NCBI GenBank assembly: GCA_027943335.1
Contig: BSBK01007026.1
Location: forward strand, 426,501 to 490,500
Direction of reading: 5' to 3'
Origin: Chamaecyparis obtusa
Lineage: Eukaryota > Streptophyta > Pinopsida > Cupressales > Cupressaceae
Length of the DNA: 64,000 nt
Shown here piece by piece: positions 45,301-55,300 of the stretch. The translations under genes were made by a program, and so were the position numbers. The notes below the pieces were generated by a model. It had not been told where the DNA came from. It did not search any database and worked only from the letters and a program-made list of their open reading frames with translations. The number at the start of each line of letters is the position of its first letter. Position 1 is the stretch's first letter.

Positions 45301-48300
45301 ACAAAAATTGTTAAAATATACCATAACTATAAAAAGCCAAAATTATGTATGAATGGAAAATTGGAAGTACAACCTATTCAGCATCGTCTTTAACATGATA
45401 TTCTTTCACATAAAATGAATTTAGACTTTTTTCAATGAAATTTAATATGTATGTAGCTAATCCTTTGAATATTGGTTATCTTGCCATAACATCTCTTCTT
45501 CGTTCTTTGGGAACTCATTGCCATCAATAACTCCCGATTCTCTTGTGATGGTCAAAAATTTCAGAACAACTTCTTCAATTCGTTTGTTTTTTATTTTATT
45601 GTTCCTTTCCATGGATTGTTAGGATGTCATTGAAGAATATTGTCACAACAGCAATATTTTCTTTTGCCAGAGAGGATACACGGATAATTAGGTGTCCTTT
45701 GATATGTGACTGTGCTTGTAACTGATAGGCTACATCTTCTGGTTTGCATTTGTAGAAAAAGATCTACATTATATTGCAAAGAGTTTTGCACAGCATCCCA
45801 TGGGTGTTGACCTCTTTAGTTTGACTCTCAGATAGATTTTACCAGCAGCATTGAATGATCTCGGGGCAAGATATAGATCTCATTATAGCTTTGTTCTCCA
45901 ATTTTTCTCTCTTTTACTTTCTGTTCTAAAGTTCAGAAAGAGAGATAAATTTTCCCTAAACTTTTGAAGATGAATAATTATTTGCACATGAAATTATTAC
46001 AGAAGACCAAAGATGATCAGCTAGGGATCGGGGTTGATCCAACTAGATCATAATACTTTCCTTAATGATACAGAACCTACTTGAAGGACCCGATGATTGC
46101 CAAGAGGAACACAACCGTAAACCAACCAATGTTTATAACTATCTGACTCCTATAACTACTCGATGCTTAAAACCACCCAAAGCCGACAACCACATACTAC
46201 AAATAATTAATACATTGTCGAATAACCAATATTATCGAAACATAATAACAGACATTTGTACGTTGACATCATCCCTCCCAAAAGAAATCTAGACAACAAG
46301 TAAACATCAAGTAATATTAAGGAAGGCTCGTGACAATATTGTAAATGAAGACTTGTACATGAACATGGAAGTGTACCTTGCAAACTCAAACCATAAGAGT
46401 ACTTGGCAAATCAAATGAGTGCAATGGGGGTTTGGGAGAAATGCAACGAATGGGGTCAAGGGGTGATGCCCATTGCAAAGATTTGAGGGGCAACGCCCAT
46501 GCAGGGTCCCCAGGCAAGTGCCCCTCACAGGGTCGAGGGGTGGAGCCCACACCGCCAAACCAAAATTAAGACCTTAAAACTACACATCATCATGGCACAC
46601 ATCATTTTCATGTTTTTTTGAGAGGCACAATGCAATGTTGGAAGCAATGTTGGCAAAACCAGAAATTTTAGATTTTGGAGTCTTTAGCCAATGTACAATG
46701 CTATCTAGTCATACAATATGGGAAAATTGTTTTCTCAAAGGCCATACAACGTCAGAATGTCATGTAATTGGTGAATGTTGTTGAGTGATGAAGTGATTGG
46801 TGATCATGACAAGCTACTTTACAATGTGAGTGGAAACTATATGGGAGAGATGAAGCTTGGTGTGTGTTATGATGCCAATCATTAGAGAATGAATAGCATA
46901 TAATTGCACGTTCAATGAAATTTGTCGTCTAATGCACCATAATGATTACTATACAGTGTGAAGTCATACGAAATATAGTTTCTTTATCAATCATGAATGA
47001 AGTATGGTGTGGGGGCATTGTGCAAAATGAAACCAATGTAGGGTATGGGGACACCGTGCAAAATGAAACCATTGTCATACATTGTCAGAGGGAGAGGAAC
47101 ATATGGAAAGAAGGTTGTACGGTGTGCAAGAGAAATCGTTGTACAATGCACAAGAAGTGTTGTCATACATTACACAAGGTGAGTGGTCACACGATGAGTT
47201 GAGCAAGTCATGTGGTATTAATGAGTCATCGTCTAAGTGAAGTTTTGTACGTACAAGTGGAAGAAGCTTGCCTAGCGATGTTCCATGCATTGTAGTCGTA
47301 CTATGTAAGATACCCGTCATATTGTAAAAAATCTGCCATTCGATGTCATGACTGGTGGATGCCTTAGTCTATGGTGTCAAGCGTGCTAGGTGAATGGATG
47401 TTTTGGCACCATGACATGATCTGACAATTTAATATAGTCAAGTTCTGTAATCAGGCATTTTATGTAATTGGGCCTTGTAATTGGACTTTTTATGTCATCG
47501 GGCCTTTCATTATTTTCTCCGTCAATTATCAAATAATATTTTTACCTCACTATTTCTTTATTTTCTAATTCTCTTTTTCTTGATATGTAATTGTTCTATG
47601 AAGTTAATTAGACTTGACTAATATTTGCATTCCCCACGTTAAATATTTTCTTCTTAGCACTCTCAAATGTACCGTCCATAATTTCGCATACTTTCATCAA
47701 TTACTCTACATTGAGACTTGTATACAGCTTTGAGAAAATTACAAGTGGATGAAAATACTTCATCATCCTCGATTTACCAATAAAATAGGTCATGGAAAGA
47801 ATTTGTTTCATCCTCTAAACATGATCGTAACCCCAAATTTCCTTTGTCATTTGGTTCCATTGAACCTTGACACTCTGGCCATTCTTCTCTAAAGTTTGAA
47901 TCTAATGAATTCAAGGAAGTTGTTTCCTCAATGACAACTTGATTCTTTAAATCAATTGCATAATTCCAACCCTTGTTTTCGATGGAAATTGTTTTCCTTT
48001 TCCAATTTTGATTGGCTTTGGTAACTACCAGCCAACCCTAGCCCAACAATGCATCATACACTTTTTCTCTTAATGAAATCACCAGAAAGTTCAACAAAAA
48101 TGATTAGGTGCCAATAATTACCTTTTGTCCTACTAAAACTCCAAATACCTTAATACCTTGTTGATCTAGACCCAGTAGTTAAACAGTTGCGGACCAAATG
48201 GTCAACTTGCCAAGACTTCTCCAAGTGTCTTCTACAAGTACATTCAAACCAGACCAACCATCAACAATTGTATTGGTGAGACTCCTTCCAAGGATCTCCA

Positions 48301-51300
48301 TATTCACCATCGTTGGTTTATTTGTCATGTTAACTATCAGTAACATTGGATCAATCATTTGGTCGCCCCACTCGAAGGTTTGATTATTAGATCTTCATTC
48401 TTGCTAGATTCCAACTAAGTAGTGGCATGTTGGATGAATTCTTTTGAGAACATTATTTATTTGACGTTATAGTTTCATTGAGGTCTTCAAACATCTATCT
48501 CAATCGTGGCCATTCCATTAGAGGTATCATTTTATGTTTTGATTATCAATTTATGAGTTTGAAGCATATGCTTTCACTTTGCATGCAATTTCTAATTATT
48601 TCCAATTGATATTAAATAGCTAATGTAATTATGACCATCTCATTTTCTCTCAATATGATAGCATTTTCAAGTTCAAGAATACTTTGTAATAAATCCCCTA
48701 CTTTAATCAATACAGCAGTTTGAAGTACCCACCTTCTAATATATTTCTTGGATTGTAATTGACTTGTTACTGTACTTGTGTTTGCATTTGAGTAGCAACG
48801 TTCATTATCCATAGCATTCTCCACTTCATCCTTTGCTTCATGATGCCTTTTTTTCGTACATGGGCCTAGGTACATAACCTTCTTCGCATGAGAACGAGCA
48901 ATGGCCAATACTTTATTTTTGCCTACCAACATCAATTAGGTTGATGCTAGTCATTTGCTTCGTAAATCCAATGTCTTCATGGTCTCCAGGTCCACATCAT
49001 TTGCACAATAATTGCCCTTTGTCCTACATGTGTTGGCTATCTCTCACAAAGCGTCCCCACTTGTTATATTGTCAACATTGTATGATAGGATGTCCTTTGG
49101 AATTTCACCCTCGTTGATTTCAATAACTGTCTAAAGTTGCATTTTGTGGCTTCAATGGAGTGGACTACTCTTCAAATTCTATGGGCACTCCTTTATTCAA
49201 CAACCCATTGCATGAAATATCTCACAAAATATCTTTATGGGACAATTACCGTTTGTGTGCCCCTCAATTTTGCACTCAGTACACCATAGTTCATTAGTTT
49301 CTTTTCTGGTTCCTTTCTCTGCATTCAATTCTTTTCATCATTTGAATTTTGAAGCATGTCCCTCTGAAGTGCTTGTGTCGTTCCCGATTCATTGACATTG
49401 TTGTCATCCAAACTTCCATCTTCCTTAGCTTTTCTTTTACTACACGAGGACACTTTGTCTTCACTTTCCATGTCTATTGCCCTCTGACGTGCTTGTGTCA
49501 TTCTTGATCGATTGACATTGTTGTCATCCAAACTTTTATCATCCTTAACTTTTCTTTAAGTACACGAGGACATTCTATCTTCACTTTCCATGTCCATCGC
49601 CCAATTGTAGGCTTCAAATAGGACAAGGGTGGTACTATATTAATCTTTATCTTAATGATGAACCTTCAATAAACCATCGCATTTTGAGAGCATCAGCAGG
49701 TTTCTTTTCCAATTTTACAAGCAATTCATAAAGTCTATGATTAGAAGCTTGTATGCTTTTGTGCTTACCTTGTTTTGTATTGTAAATTTTTGCTACTATT
49801 CCATCATTAGAAAGAAAGAAATTTAAATTCCTCTTCCTAGGTATCCTTTAATCTCTACCATGTATTTATGGAGGCTTGATCAATTGCTACACCTCACAAG
49901 GTGATTAGAAAAGATTGTAGCCAAATCATTTTTCATCTTGCCCATTTGTTGTCTAGATTGTTTCACTCTCGCAATGCCTAGTGGAAGTCTCCAACCCATT
50001 GCCTGTAACTTGGGCAACTTTCTACTTTTCACTACTAGGGCTTGCCATGTTTTACTCTTATGCAAACCTAGCACCTAGAATTTTCTCACTCGGGAGTTTT
50101 GATTCGCATGTTCCAATGCTTCTCTTGCACTCTCGGCCACTTAGGAATTCTCAACTCTTCCCTTAGCTTCAGCCTTTTGCACACTCGTTTTGCTTTCATA
50201 TTTTCTTTTATACACCCTTGGCTCAACTTTTTCCCCTTCAATTGACAACCTTTCAATGCCTTGAAGGATACTCTCATACAATTTTGTGAAGGAATGTGAC
50301 TTTGTCTCCAACCTTCCCTCAACTAGAGAAGGTTATCTTGAATTTTGAACTTGACTATATTCTCAAGAAGGGCTTCCACTTGAATCGTCTGTAGTATTCC
50401 TCAAGTGTTTCTTGTAATCTTATGCTTCCCTTTCCTCAATGATCTCTAAGGATTGTCTGATCTTATCGTCTTGACCACCTTGTGGCCTCTTCTCGCCTTT
50501 ATTGGGATCTAAGGGCATGAATCATTCAAATCTGACCTGATTTCTTTTAAGGCAACAATGCCAAATGTTTACTACTCTATTTGATAAAATAAATACATGA
50601 ATTAATAATAGAGATGACAATGCAAACCAGATATAGGAGTAGAATTTATCATTATTCACACAAAAATATTACAGACGAAGACTAGAGACGGTCAGCCAGC
50701 CAAGGTCAGAATTGATTTGGACCCAACACTTATAACTACACAAAGCTGCCAACCACATACTACAAACAATTAACACGTAGTAGGATAACTATGTTATTGA
50801 AACATAATAATAGACATTTGTACACTGACTACAATTGATGTGAGAAATTTAAATTCATACATGGTTTTAAATGAAAGCATACCAATGGCTTACTATGAGT
50901 AGTTAGCTCATAAGAAGTCTACAAAGGGTAATTATTTTTTGGAAAGAGAATATTTTAATATTATAGGTGATCTTATCATACCTTCCTGGGGATCTTTAGC
51001 ATTTATAACTGAATTTTTTATTGAGTATCCAGATTCTCACAGAAGACTTTCATGTAACTTCCACTAGACATGGAATCTGCATTTCTTATAATGCTTTTTG
51101 ACATGTCATATTTTGAGAATAATTGAAAGAAAATGATATGTGCATAATGCAATAATGTTTTCAATCTACAGACTCCTTTCTACTTTGTTTCCTTGTTTTA
51201 TTTTCTTTATCACTTTTCATCTTCTTCTAGTAGGCTTCCTTTTGCAGCTGCATTTGCTTTGTTTCTTGTAATAGGCTGGCTAGAGGGCTATTTGGAAAAT

Positions 51301-54300
51301 TTATATGGTGCTTTATATAAATCAAAGTTGATTTTCAGAACTACTAATGCATGTCATGCAGCACAATGTCAATGTCAAGTTTACAAACAGTTGCTTCCTC
51401 ATTTCATTTTAGTAGTTAACTTCCACTGCCTCTTCCATCACAACCTTGTAAAGGCATATTTTGTGTCTTTTCAATTGGAAAAGAAGTAATAGACACTTGG
51501 CCTTGGTTTCAGATTCATACACGGTGGTGGAATTCACCCTTGCCCAAAGATACAATTTCTGTTATGTAACAAGAGGGCTGATGCTTCAAAATGCATTCAA
51601 ATGTTTAGCACTTAATGCAATAGTTTGTCCTGTTTGAGGGATTGTGTTGTCACTACCCTCACTTGCGGGATATAGACATGATTATTGGACATAATGTTCC
51701 CACAGGGATCTTTATTTTAAGCTCAACAAGCTAGGATCACTTATAAAGACCAGTATCAAGGACTTGTGACTGTCATAAAAAATATATATATTTAAATGGA
51801 TAACAAGAGAGTTTAGCTTCTGATTCACCACAAGTTTGACCACAGGGTTGAAACCTGAAGAGGTAGAAATTTGAACAATATATAAAGGTAAATTGTAACA
51901 TTCATTTGTTCTTATAAAGAGTCTCATATCCCATGAGGATGCTACTGGCTAAGTTGTGAATCAAAAAATCACACTACCTTGCAAGGAAAATGTAGGCACA
52001 ATATCAACCTAACCCTCAAGGTGAGGTAATACATGTAAAGCATATGGCCATCACAAAAATTATCATGCTGGTGCCTGCCTAGTAGGCACCAATTTAATGT
52101 AAATCGCCCCCCTCCAAATGGAAATCAAACTCGCAAGTATATCTCTTCAATAACATCCAACATATCCTTCTTGCCCAATAATGATCAGAAAGAGAGCCTC
52201 TCTAAAAAGATGGTTTAAAAAGAGATGTTATTATGATGCCACTTATGATAATATTATAAACAAAGTTATTATAATGTTGTGAATGGATCTCTCATTTTAA
52301 AAAATCCAATATGATGTCATAAATGCTTATATGATGTCTCCACTCTCGTACTCTCTTCAGTCACTTTGAAGATGATGATAACATCATCATGATTAGGTGA
52401 TGATCTTTTGCAGGTTTCTTTTACTGCCTTTACTTCATATTCTATATCAAAAATTTAAAGATAATTCTAAGCTCCCAGATCCAATACCTTAACATCTGTC
52501 CTGCATGCTAACTATGATCAAGGCAGAAGATAATAGGTTTCCAAAGTCCATAATAATCACTAATAGAATTTCTAGATAGGCCTGTGTGACAAACATCATC
52601 AGACTAAAGTAGGTATTGTGATATAAAGGAATACAACCTAAGGCTCCTTATAGAAATAAGTACAACCCTTGATGTGACCATTAAAACCATAATCTCCATT
52701 AAAATGCCCCACTTTCTGAACCTGAATTAATGTGTTAAGAGTATTTACATAGGGGAGGTTCTACTACATATCTGCACAAATATATGACAAATATCCCCAT
52801 TGAAATATTCAAATAAACAAGCCAGCTGCTTTTGGTATGTTTTTTGTTATTTTCATGGAATAAGCAGTAATCTTGACTCTCTGCCAGCATGCCATATGGC
52901 AAGATGAATACATAATCATTAGTGACGCAGTTGTTACCAAGAAGCTAGGCTCATAAGTCTTTAGTAGTCATTGTTGCAATACCATGGTTGTTAATACAAG
53001 CACTTCACCTCAGCTGAAAATATCAGTAGTTTAACTTATAAAGAACCTTCCATTTTAATTCTTTATCATCTCATTCAATTTACAGAGTTTAACATATTCA
53101 AGTAAGAACAATTAATACAAAATAGCAATTTCAAGCAATAGACAAGGTTTTCTTGATTTTTTCATGTGCAAGAGAGAACAAAATACATCAAATGGGTAAG
53201 AGTTGTACCTGTGCTCGCAAGATTGAGAGTGTCTCACCAACATATGGCACAGATTCTTGTGGAACAAACTCCATCACCTCAGCCACATCACCTAATGTCC
53301 TGATTGGATTGAAAATAACTGGACCTTTTCCTTTGATAATGTCAAAAGGAATATTCATTCCTGACAAAGGTGTAAGAATGTCCGAGAACAAAATAACCTG
53401 TATCAAAAAAGTCAAAGAAAATCAGAAAGCTCTGGAAAGGATGCCAAGCCACAGGAACTGACCAAGTATGATGAATAGCTTTTCATAGATTTTGTTAAGC
53501 AAGAAATTAACAAGAACGAAACACAGACTTGCATAAAAGCAATAACCAAGGATTCAAAGGTTTATTTTGGTTACAAGCTATGAAATACTTTTGCTTGCAT
53601 CTAAACATAGGTAAGGGAACACTATCTTACCGTGTAAAGATACTTTAAAAGTTAGGAAAAAAATTGTAATGCATCTGTCTCCATAACTCGCCTTCAGTCC
53701 AAGCTACATGGACCAGGCACGAATTACTAATTTTATCCCTGCTTTTAAAGGATCATTACAATATATGTTAGGAGAGGTTCTTGGATAAGTAAACTACTTC
53801 CTCCTCAGATCCAGACTACCCCATTTTCCAATATGTGCCACTGGAAACAGTATTGGCCTTCTTTGGTGACTGATAAGGATGTTCCCCTTTTGTGGAGAAT
53901 AAGAAGGATATTAGCTCATTTGTGATGATTGATGAATATGTTGGCTCTTTCTCTACAGCAGACTTACCTGTTTTTTTAAACCAGTTGTTTCTTTAGCAAG
54001 ATGCCTTCCCCTAGTAGCTTTATAGGGCTTTGTCTTTACTGGCTTGTCTAGTGCTTACCTGTTTTGCATTAACTTACTCTGCTCATTTTTGTACATCAAT
54101 GTAAATTCTTTCTTTCAAAAGCTCTTAACTGCAGTTTGTATTATGTTATAAGAGAGAATTTTAATACCTTGAACCTGCCTGCTTTTAATCATGGCTTAAG
54201 AACTCATCCAAAAGACTCCACTTTATGTTATTATCCCTGCTATTTATTCTCCTTAGGTTTGACTGATTTAGCTCTACCCCTCTTGTTACATTAGCATTTC

Positions 54301-55300
54301 TTCAGCCCTTGGTTTATTTATTTCTTTACCTGGATATTTGTCTAAGGTAATTGAACGTTATTTGTAAGTCAAAATAACCTAATTTTGGTCATCTGTGTAC
54401 ATAAATATCTTTTTTTCTCTCATTCTAAAACAAAACTGTTCTGAAATTTATTATTTTGATGTTATTGGGTAATGATTTTTCAGAACATCAAGTTACTCCA
54501 ACTCAAACAGGAAGTTTAGATCTGTAATCTACAAAAAATGTTCCCTCTTATATTTTATAGCAATCTGAGAATTGGTAACTTGTCTTGTAGTGGAATCCCC
54601 CACATTTCTGTTTGCTCACATGTTAATTTTGGTATTAGAATAGAATGACAACATTTTCCAAGATAATTGCTTGTAAATCATCAATTGAATTGTATTTAAA
54701 AGATTCAATCAGCATCTAATCTGAATTGTTCACTAATATCTAAAACAGCCAATTTCTCATAATAAATGATGTGATTCCAAGTGCATATTTAGCAATGATA
54801 ATTATCCTATAAGGCAAAAGCGTATCAACTGGTAATCTGTCACTTTATAAATTACAAAGAAGGTTTGCAATTCTAGTTGATGACAGCTCCTTTCAGGCAC
54901 CATGCACATATTAGGCATTTTTTTGTGAGAGCTTAAAAGATTTGTTTCCTGGAAAATTTCCATCCAATTTATGCCTTAAGTAGATTTAACAATACAGCTT
55001 CAATGAGAAAGAGATGTTTTTTGGAAAGTTAAAAATGGTGAGAGATATTGGAAAGCGTAAACATAAATCTGTATTGCCAGATCTCAAAAATCATCAAGAT
55101 GTAACATAAGACAGAAGGACACAGAGGAATGGGACTTCAAATATCTCCTTAATTTTGCAACGTTGTCATAGATCAGGCATAACACTTACTCCATCTGGTT
55201 TGAAAGATTTCCAAGGTTGCAAAGAGATTCTGACTGCAAGCTCAACATTTTCTGACCTCTCACGAAACATAGGATACTTCTCGCATAATTCTCGATAACT
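32790..55300 (-). CDS. UROD: Uroporphyrinogen decarboxylase, partial gene (last four exons visible)
   Basis: Catalyses removal of four carboxyl groups from uroporphyrinogen III to give coproporphyrinogen III, the step after the branch toward siroheme, in heme and chlorophyll synthesis; the plant enzyme is plastidial. Visible exons in transcript order are 55190-55300, 53209-53397, 44850-44975 and 32790-33305. All introns are phase 0 with GT/AG ends. They encode 313 residues with no stop or frameshift until TAG at 32790-32792. Conserved blocks are [12 protein letters not shown], the active-site Asp in [22 protein letters not shown] (catalytic Tyr), [11 protein letters not shown] (Ser), [12 protein letters not shown] and [15 protein letters not shown] (His). 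Compared with plant family members, roughly 80-90 N-terminal residues are missing: the transit peptide and the arginine-bearing MRQAGR block. They were not found up to base 64000, so the 5' exon(s) probably lie beyond the window. A functional gene is likely. Confidence 0.95.
33306..35532. other. UROD intron, left part, nothing recognised
   Basis: AT-rich intronic sequence; no coding on either strand and no repeat partner seen in this window. Confidence 0.55.
35533..35770 (-). repeat. 3' LTR of TRIM-like element B
   Basis: Begins TGTTGTAAAAA on plus. Co-linear with 36934-37177, sharing CAAAATATTATTA and ATTACAATGAGGTTCAT. Confidence 0.75.
36923..36933 (-). promoter_or_regulatory. Primer-binding site of TRIM-like element B
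   Basis: Minus strand TGGTATTAGAG directly against the LTR; initiator-Met tRNA type. Confidence 0.7.
36934..37177 (-). repeat. 5' LTR of TRIM-like element B
   Basis: 244-bp partner of 35533-35770. Confidence 0.75.
37441..37458. repeat. LINE target-site duplication, left (18 bp)
   Basis: ACGACTCTGTTTCATCTG, identical to 43604-43621. Confidence 0.95.
37653..39011 (+). pseudogene. LINE ORF1 protein (DUF4283 and CCHC knuckle)
   Basis: One continuous frame of 452 codons from ATG 37653, broken only by TGA at 37932-37934 and 38175-38177. Residues about 50-175 match the plant LINE DUF4283 region ([53 protein letters not shown]). At 38379-38420 is a zinc knuckle [14 protein letters not shown] (C-X2-C-X4-H-X4-C). 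The remainder is basic and low complexity, ending FSQTPP. It would bind LINE RNA. It overlaps the ORF2 frame by a few bases. Confidence 0.9.
39008..40172 (+). pseudogene. LINE ORF2 endonuclease domain
   Basis: APE-type endonuclease: [19 protein letters not shown] (catalytic Glu), [33 protein letters not shown] and, after a frame change near 39450, [18 protein letters not shown] and GSNHWPI. Two catalytic positions are altered relative to the family: GDFN reads GNFN and SDHxPI reads SNHWPI, both Asp to Asn. Stops occur at 39059-39061, about 39224 and near 39444. The domain nicks target DNA to start reverse transcription. A linker up to about 40110 leads to the RT. Confidence 0.88.
40203..42274 (+). 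pseudogene. LINE ORF2 reverse transcriptase
   Basis: Non-[63 protein letters not shown] and the first catalytic Asp in [16 protein letters not shown]. After a frame change near 40905 come [20 protein letters not shown] and the catalytic QFVDDTSF, then [21 protein letters not shown] and the thumb region WGxx-type [19 protein letters not shown] and [20 protein letters not shown]. Stops at 41231-41233 and 41468-41470. Both catalytic Asp blocks are intact. Confidence 0.93.
42480..43467 (+). pseudogene. LINE ORF2 zinc-RVT and RNase H C-terminus
   Basis: Frame 42502-43467 carries the zf-RVT motif ([45 protein letters not shown]) and a C-terminal RNase [45 protein letters not shown] and [17 protein letters not shown]. 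The D-E-D-D catalytic residues are all present. A C-terminal RNase H is known in plant L1 elements and thought to come from an archaeal-type enzyme. The open frame suggests the end of ORF2 decayed last or by chance stayed intact. Confidence 0.92.
43604..43621. repeat. LINE target-site duplication, right (18 bp)
   Basis: Identical to 37441-37458. Confidence 0.95.
43622..44849. other. UROD intron, right part, nothing recognised
   Basis: AT-rich intronic sequence leading up to the donor of exon 44850-44975 (GT, complement of 44848-44849). Confidence 0.55.
44850..44975 (-). CDS. UROD: UROD exon, 42 codons
   Basis: Minus-strand exon between AG (complement of 44976-44977) and GT. Begins [20 protein letters not shown], continues [18 protein letters not shown] and ends QTPK. 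It holds the GAPFTLASY block with the conserved active-site Tyr. Phase 0 on both sides. Confidence 0.95.
44976..45959. other. UROD intron segment, nothing recognised
   Basis: AT-rich; no coding or repeat identified. Confidence 0.5.
45960..46268 (-). repeat. 3' LTR of Gypsy relic
   Basis: Right edge set by the polypurine tract at 46269-46283; left edge approximate. Confidence 0.6.
46430..46560 (+). repeat. GC-rich degenerate repeat (GGGG-N-GCCC units)
   Basis: Three units of the form GAGGGGYRRMGCCCA (46449, 46485 and 46538 region) in otherwise AT-rich DNA, inside the Gypsy relic near its polypurine tract. Confidence 0.6.
46970..47330 (+). repeat. Degenerate tandem repeat of about 33-38 bp
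   Basis: Repeated unit with GTGCAAAATGAAACCA and TTGTCATACATT cores. Two clear copies at about 47010-47085 are followed by more diverged ones (GTGCAAGAGAAATCGTTGTAC and CACAAGAAGTGTTGTCATAC). Inside the Gypsy relic. Confidence 0.55.
48000..48380 (-). pseudogene. Gypsy relic, aspartic protease
   Basis: The minus strand reads [38 protein letters not shown] and, past a stop, [18 protein letters not shown]. This is the retropepsin of plant Gypsy polyproteins, with catalytic Asp at 48260-48262. The usual D-G/S-G triplet reads D-G-W, a likely loss of function. The frame differs from the upstream gag, so at least one frameshift separates them. Confidence 0.7.
49130..49560 (-). pseudogene. Gypsy relic, gag with double zinc knuckle and internal duplication
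   Basis: First knuckle [14 protein letters not shown] at 49242-49283 has all four ligands. A second in the same frame at 49185-49226 is damaged (second Cys is Phe, His is Cys, and a stop inside). Upstream, two near-identical segments with LDDNNVN, TQALQR/TQARQR and [10 protein letters not shown] (about 49330-49560) form an in-frame duplication of about 40 codons. Gag of a particle-forming retroelement; no intact capsid domain could be read above 49600. Confidence 0.65.
50551..50563 (-). promoter_or_regulatory. Primer-binding site of Gypsy relic
   Basis: Minus strand TGGCATTGTTGCC, two bases from the LTR TG. Confidence 0.6.
50566..50831 (-). repeat. 5' LTR of Gypsy relic
   Basis: Starts TGTTTACTACTC; aligns to about 45960-46268 with an internal deletion. 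Confidence 0.6.
50832..53208. other. UROD intron segment, mostly unrecognised
   Basis: AT-rich intron without coding. Contains a SINE-like piece near 52000-52200, described separately. Confidence 0.5.
52000..52205 (-). mobile_element. Possible SINE fragment with perfect hairpin
   Basis: On minus, a B-box-like GCGAGTTTGATTTCC is followed by a body containing GGTGCCTACTAGGCAGGCACC, a 7-bp perfect stem around a short loop (plus 52071-52091). The layout resembles plant SINEs, but no A box, tail or target duplication is certain. Confidence 0.3.
53209..53397 (-). CDS. UROD: UROD exon, 63 codons
   Basis: Bounded by AG (complement of 53398-53399) and GT (complement of 53207-53208). Begins [20 protein letters not shown], passes [20 protein letters not shown] and ends [12 protein letters not shown]. 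Asp of FSDIL is the conserved substrate-pyrrole-binding Asp. Phase 0 on both sides. Confidence 0.96.
53398..55189. other. UROD intron (1.8 kb), nothing recognised
   Basis: Shortest visible intron; AT-rich, no element found. Confidence 0.7.
55190..55300 (-). CDS. UROD: UROD exon, 37 codons (5'-most visible)
   Basis: Reads [20 protein letters not shown] then [17 protein letters not shown], with AG (complement of 55301-55302) before and GTAAGT after. In family members this follows the MRQAGRYM block, which must be in an exon farther right. Confidence 0.94.

Larger units (their letters stand above)
45960..50831 (-). mobile_element. Gypsy-type gag-protease element relic in UROD intron
   Basis: Direct repeats at about 45960-46268 and 50566-50831 act as LTRs (shared words ACAACCACATACTACAAA and CATAATAA-AGACATTTGTAC; the right copy lacks about 100 bases). 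On minus, the primer site TGGCATTGTTGCC (complement of 50551-50563) resembles the TGGCGCCGTTGCC type of the Athila/Tat Gypsy lineages, and the polypurine tract TTTTGGGAGGGATGA (complement of 46269-46283) abuts the left LTR. The interior keeps a gag double knuckle and a protease; RT, RNase H and integrase are absent. Several GC-rich and tandem repeats fill the 3' part. Confidence 0.75.
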
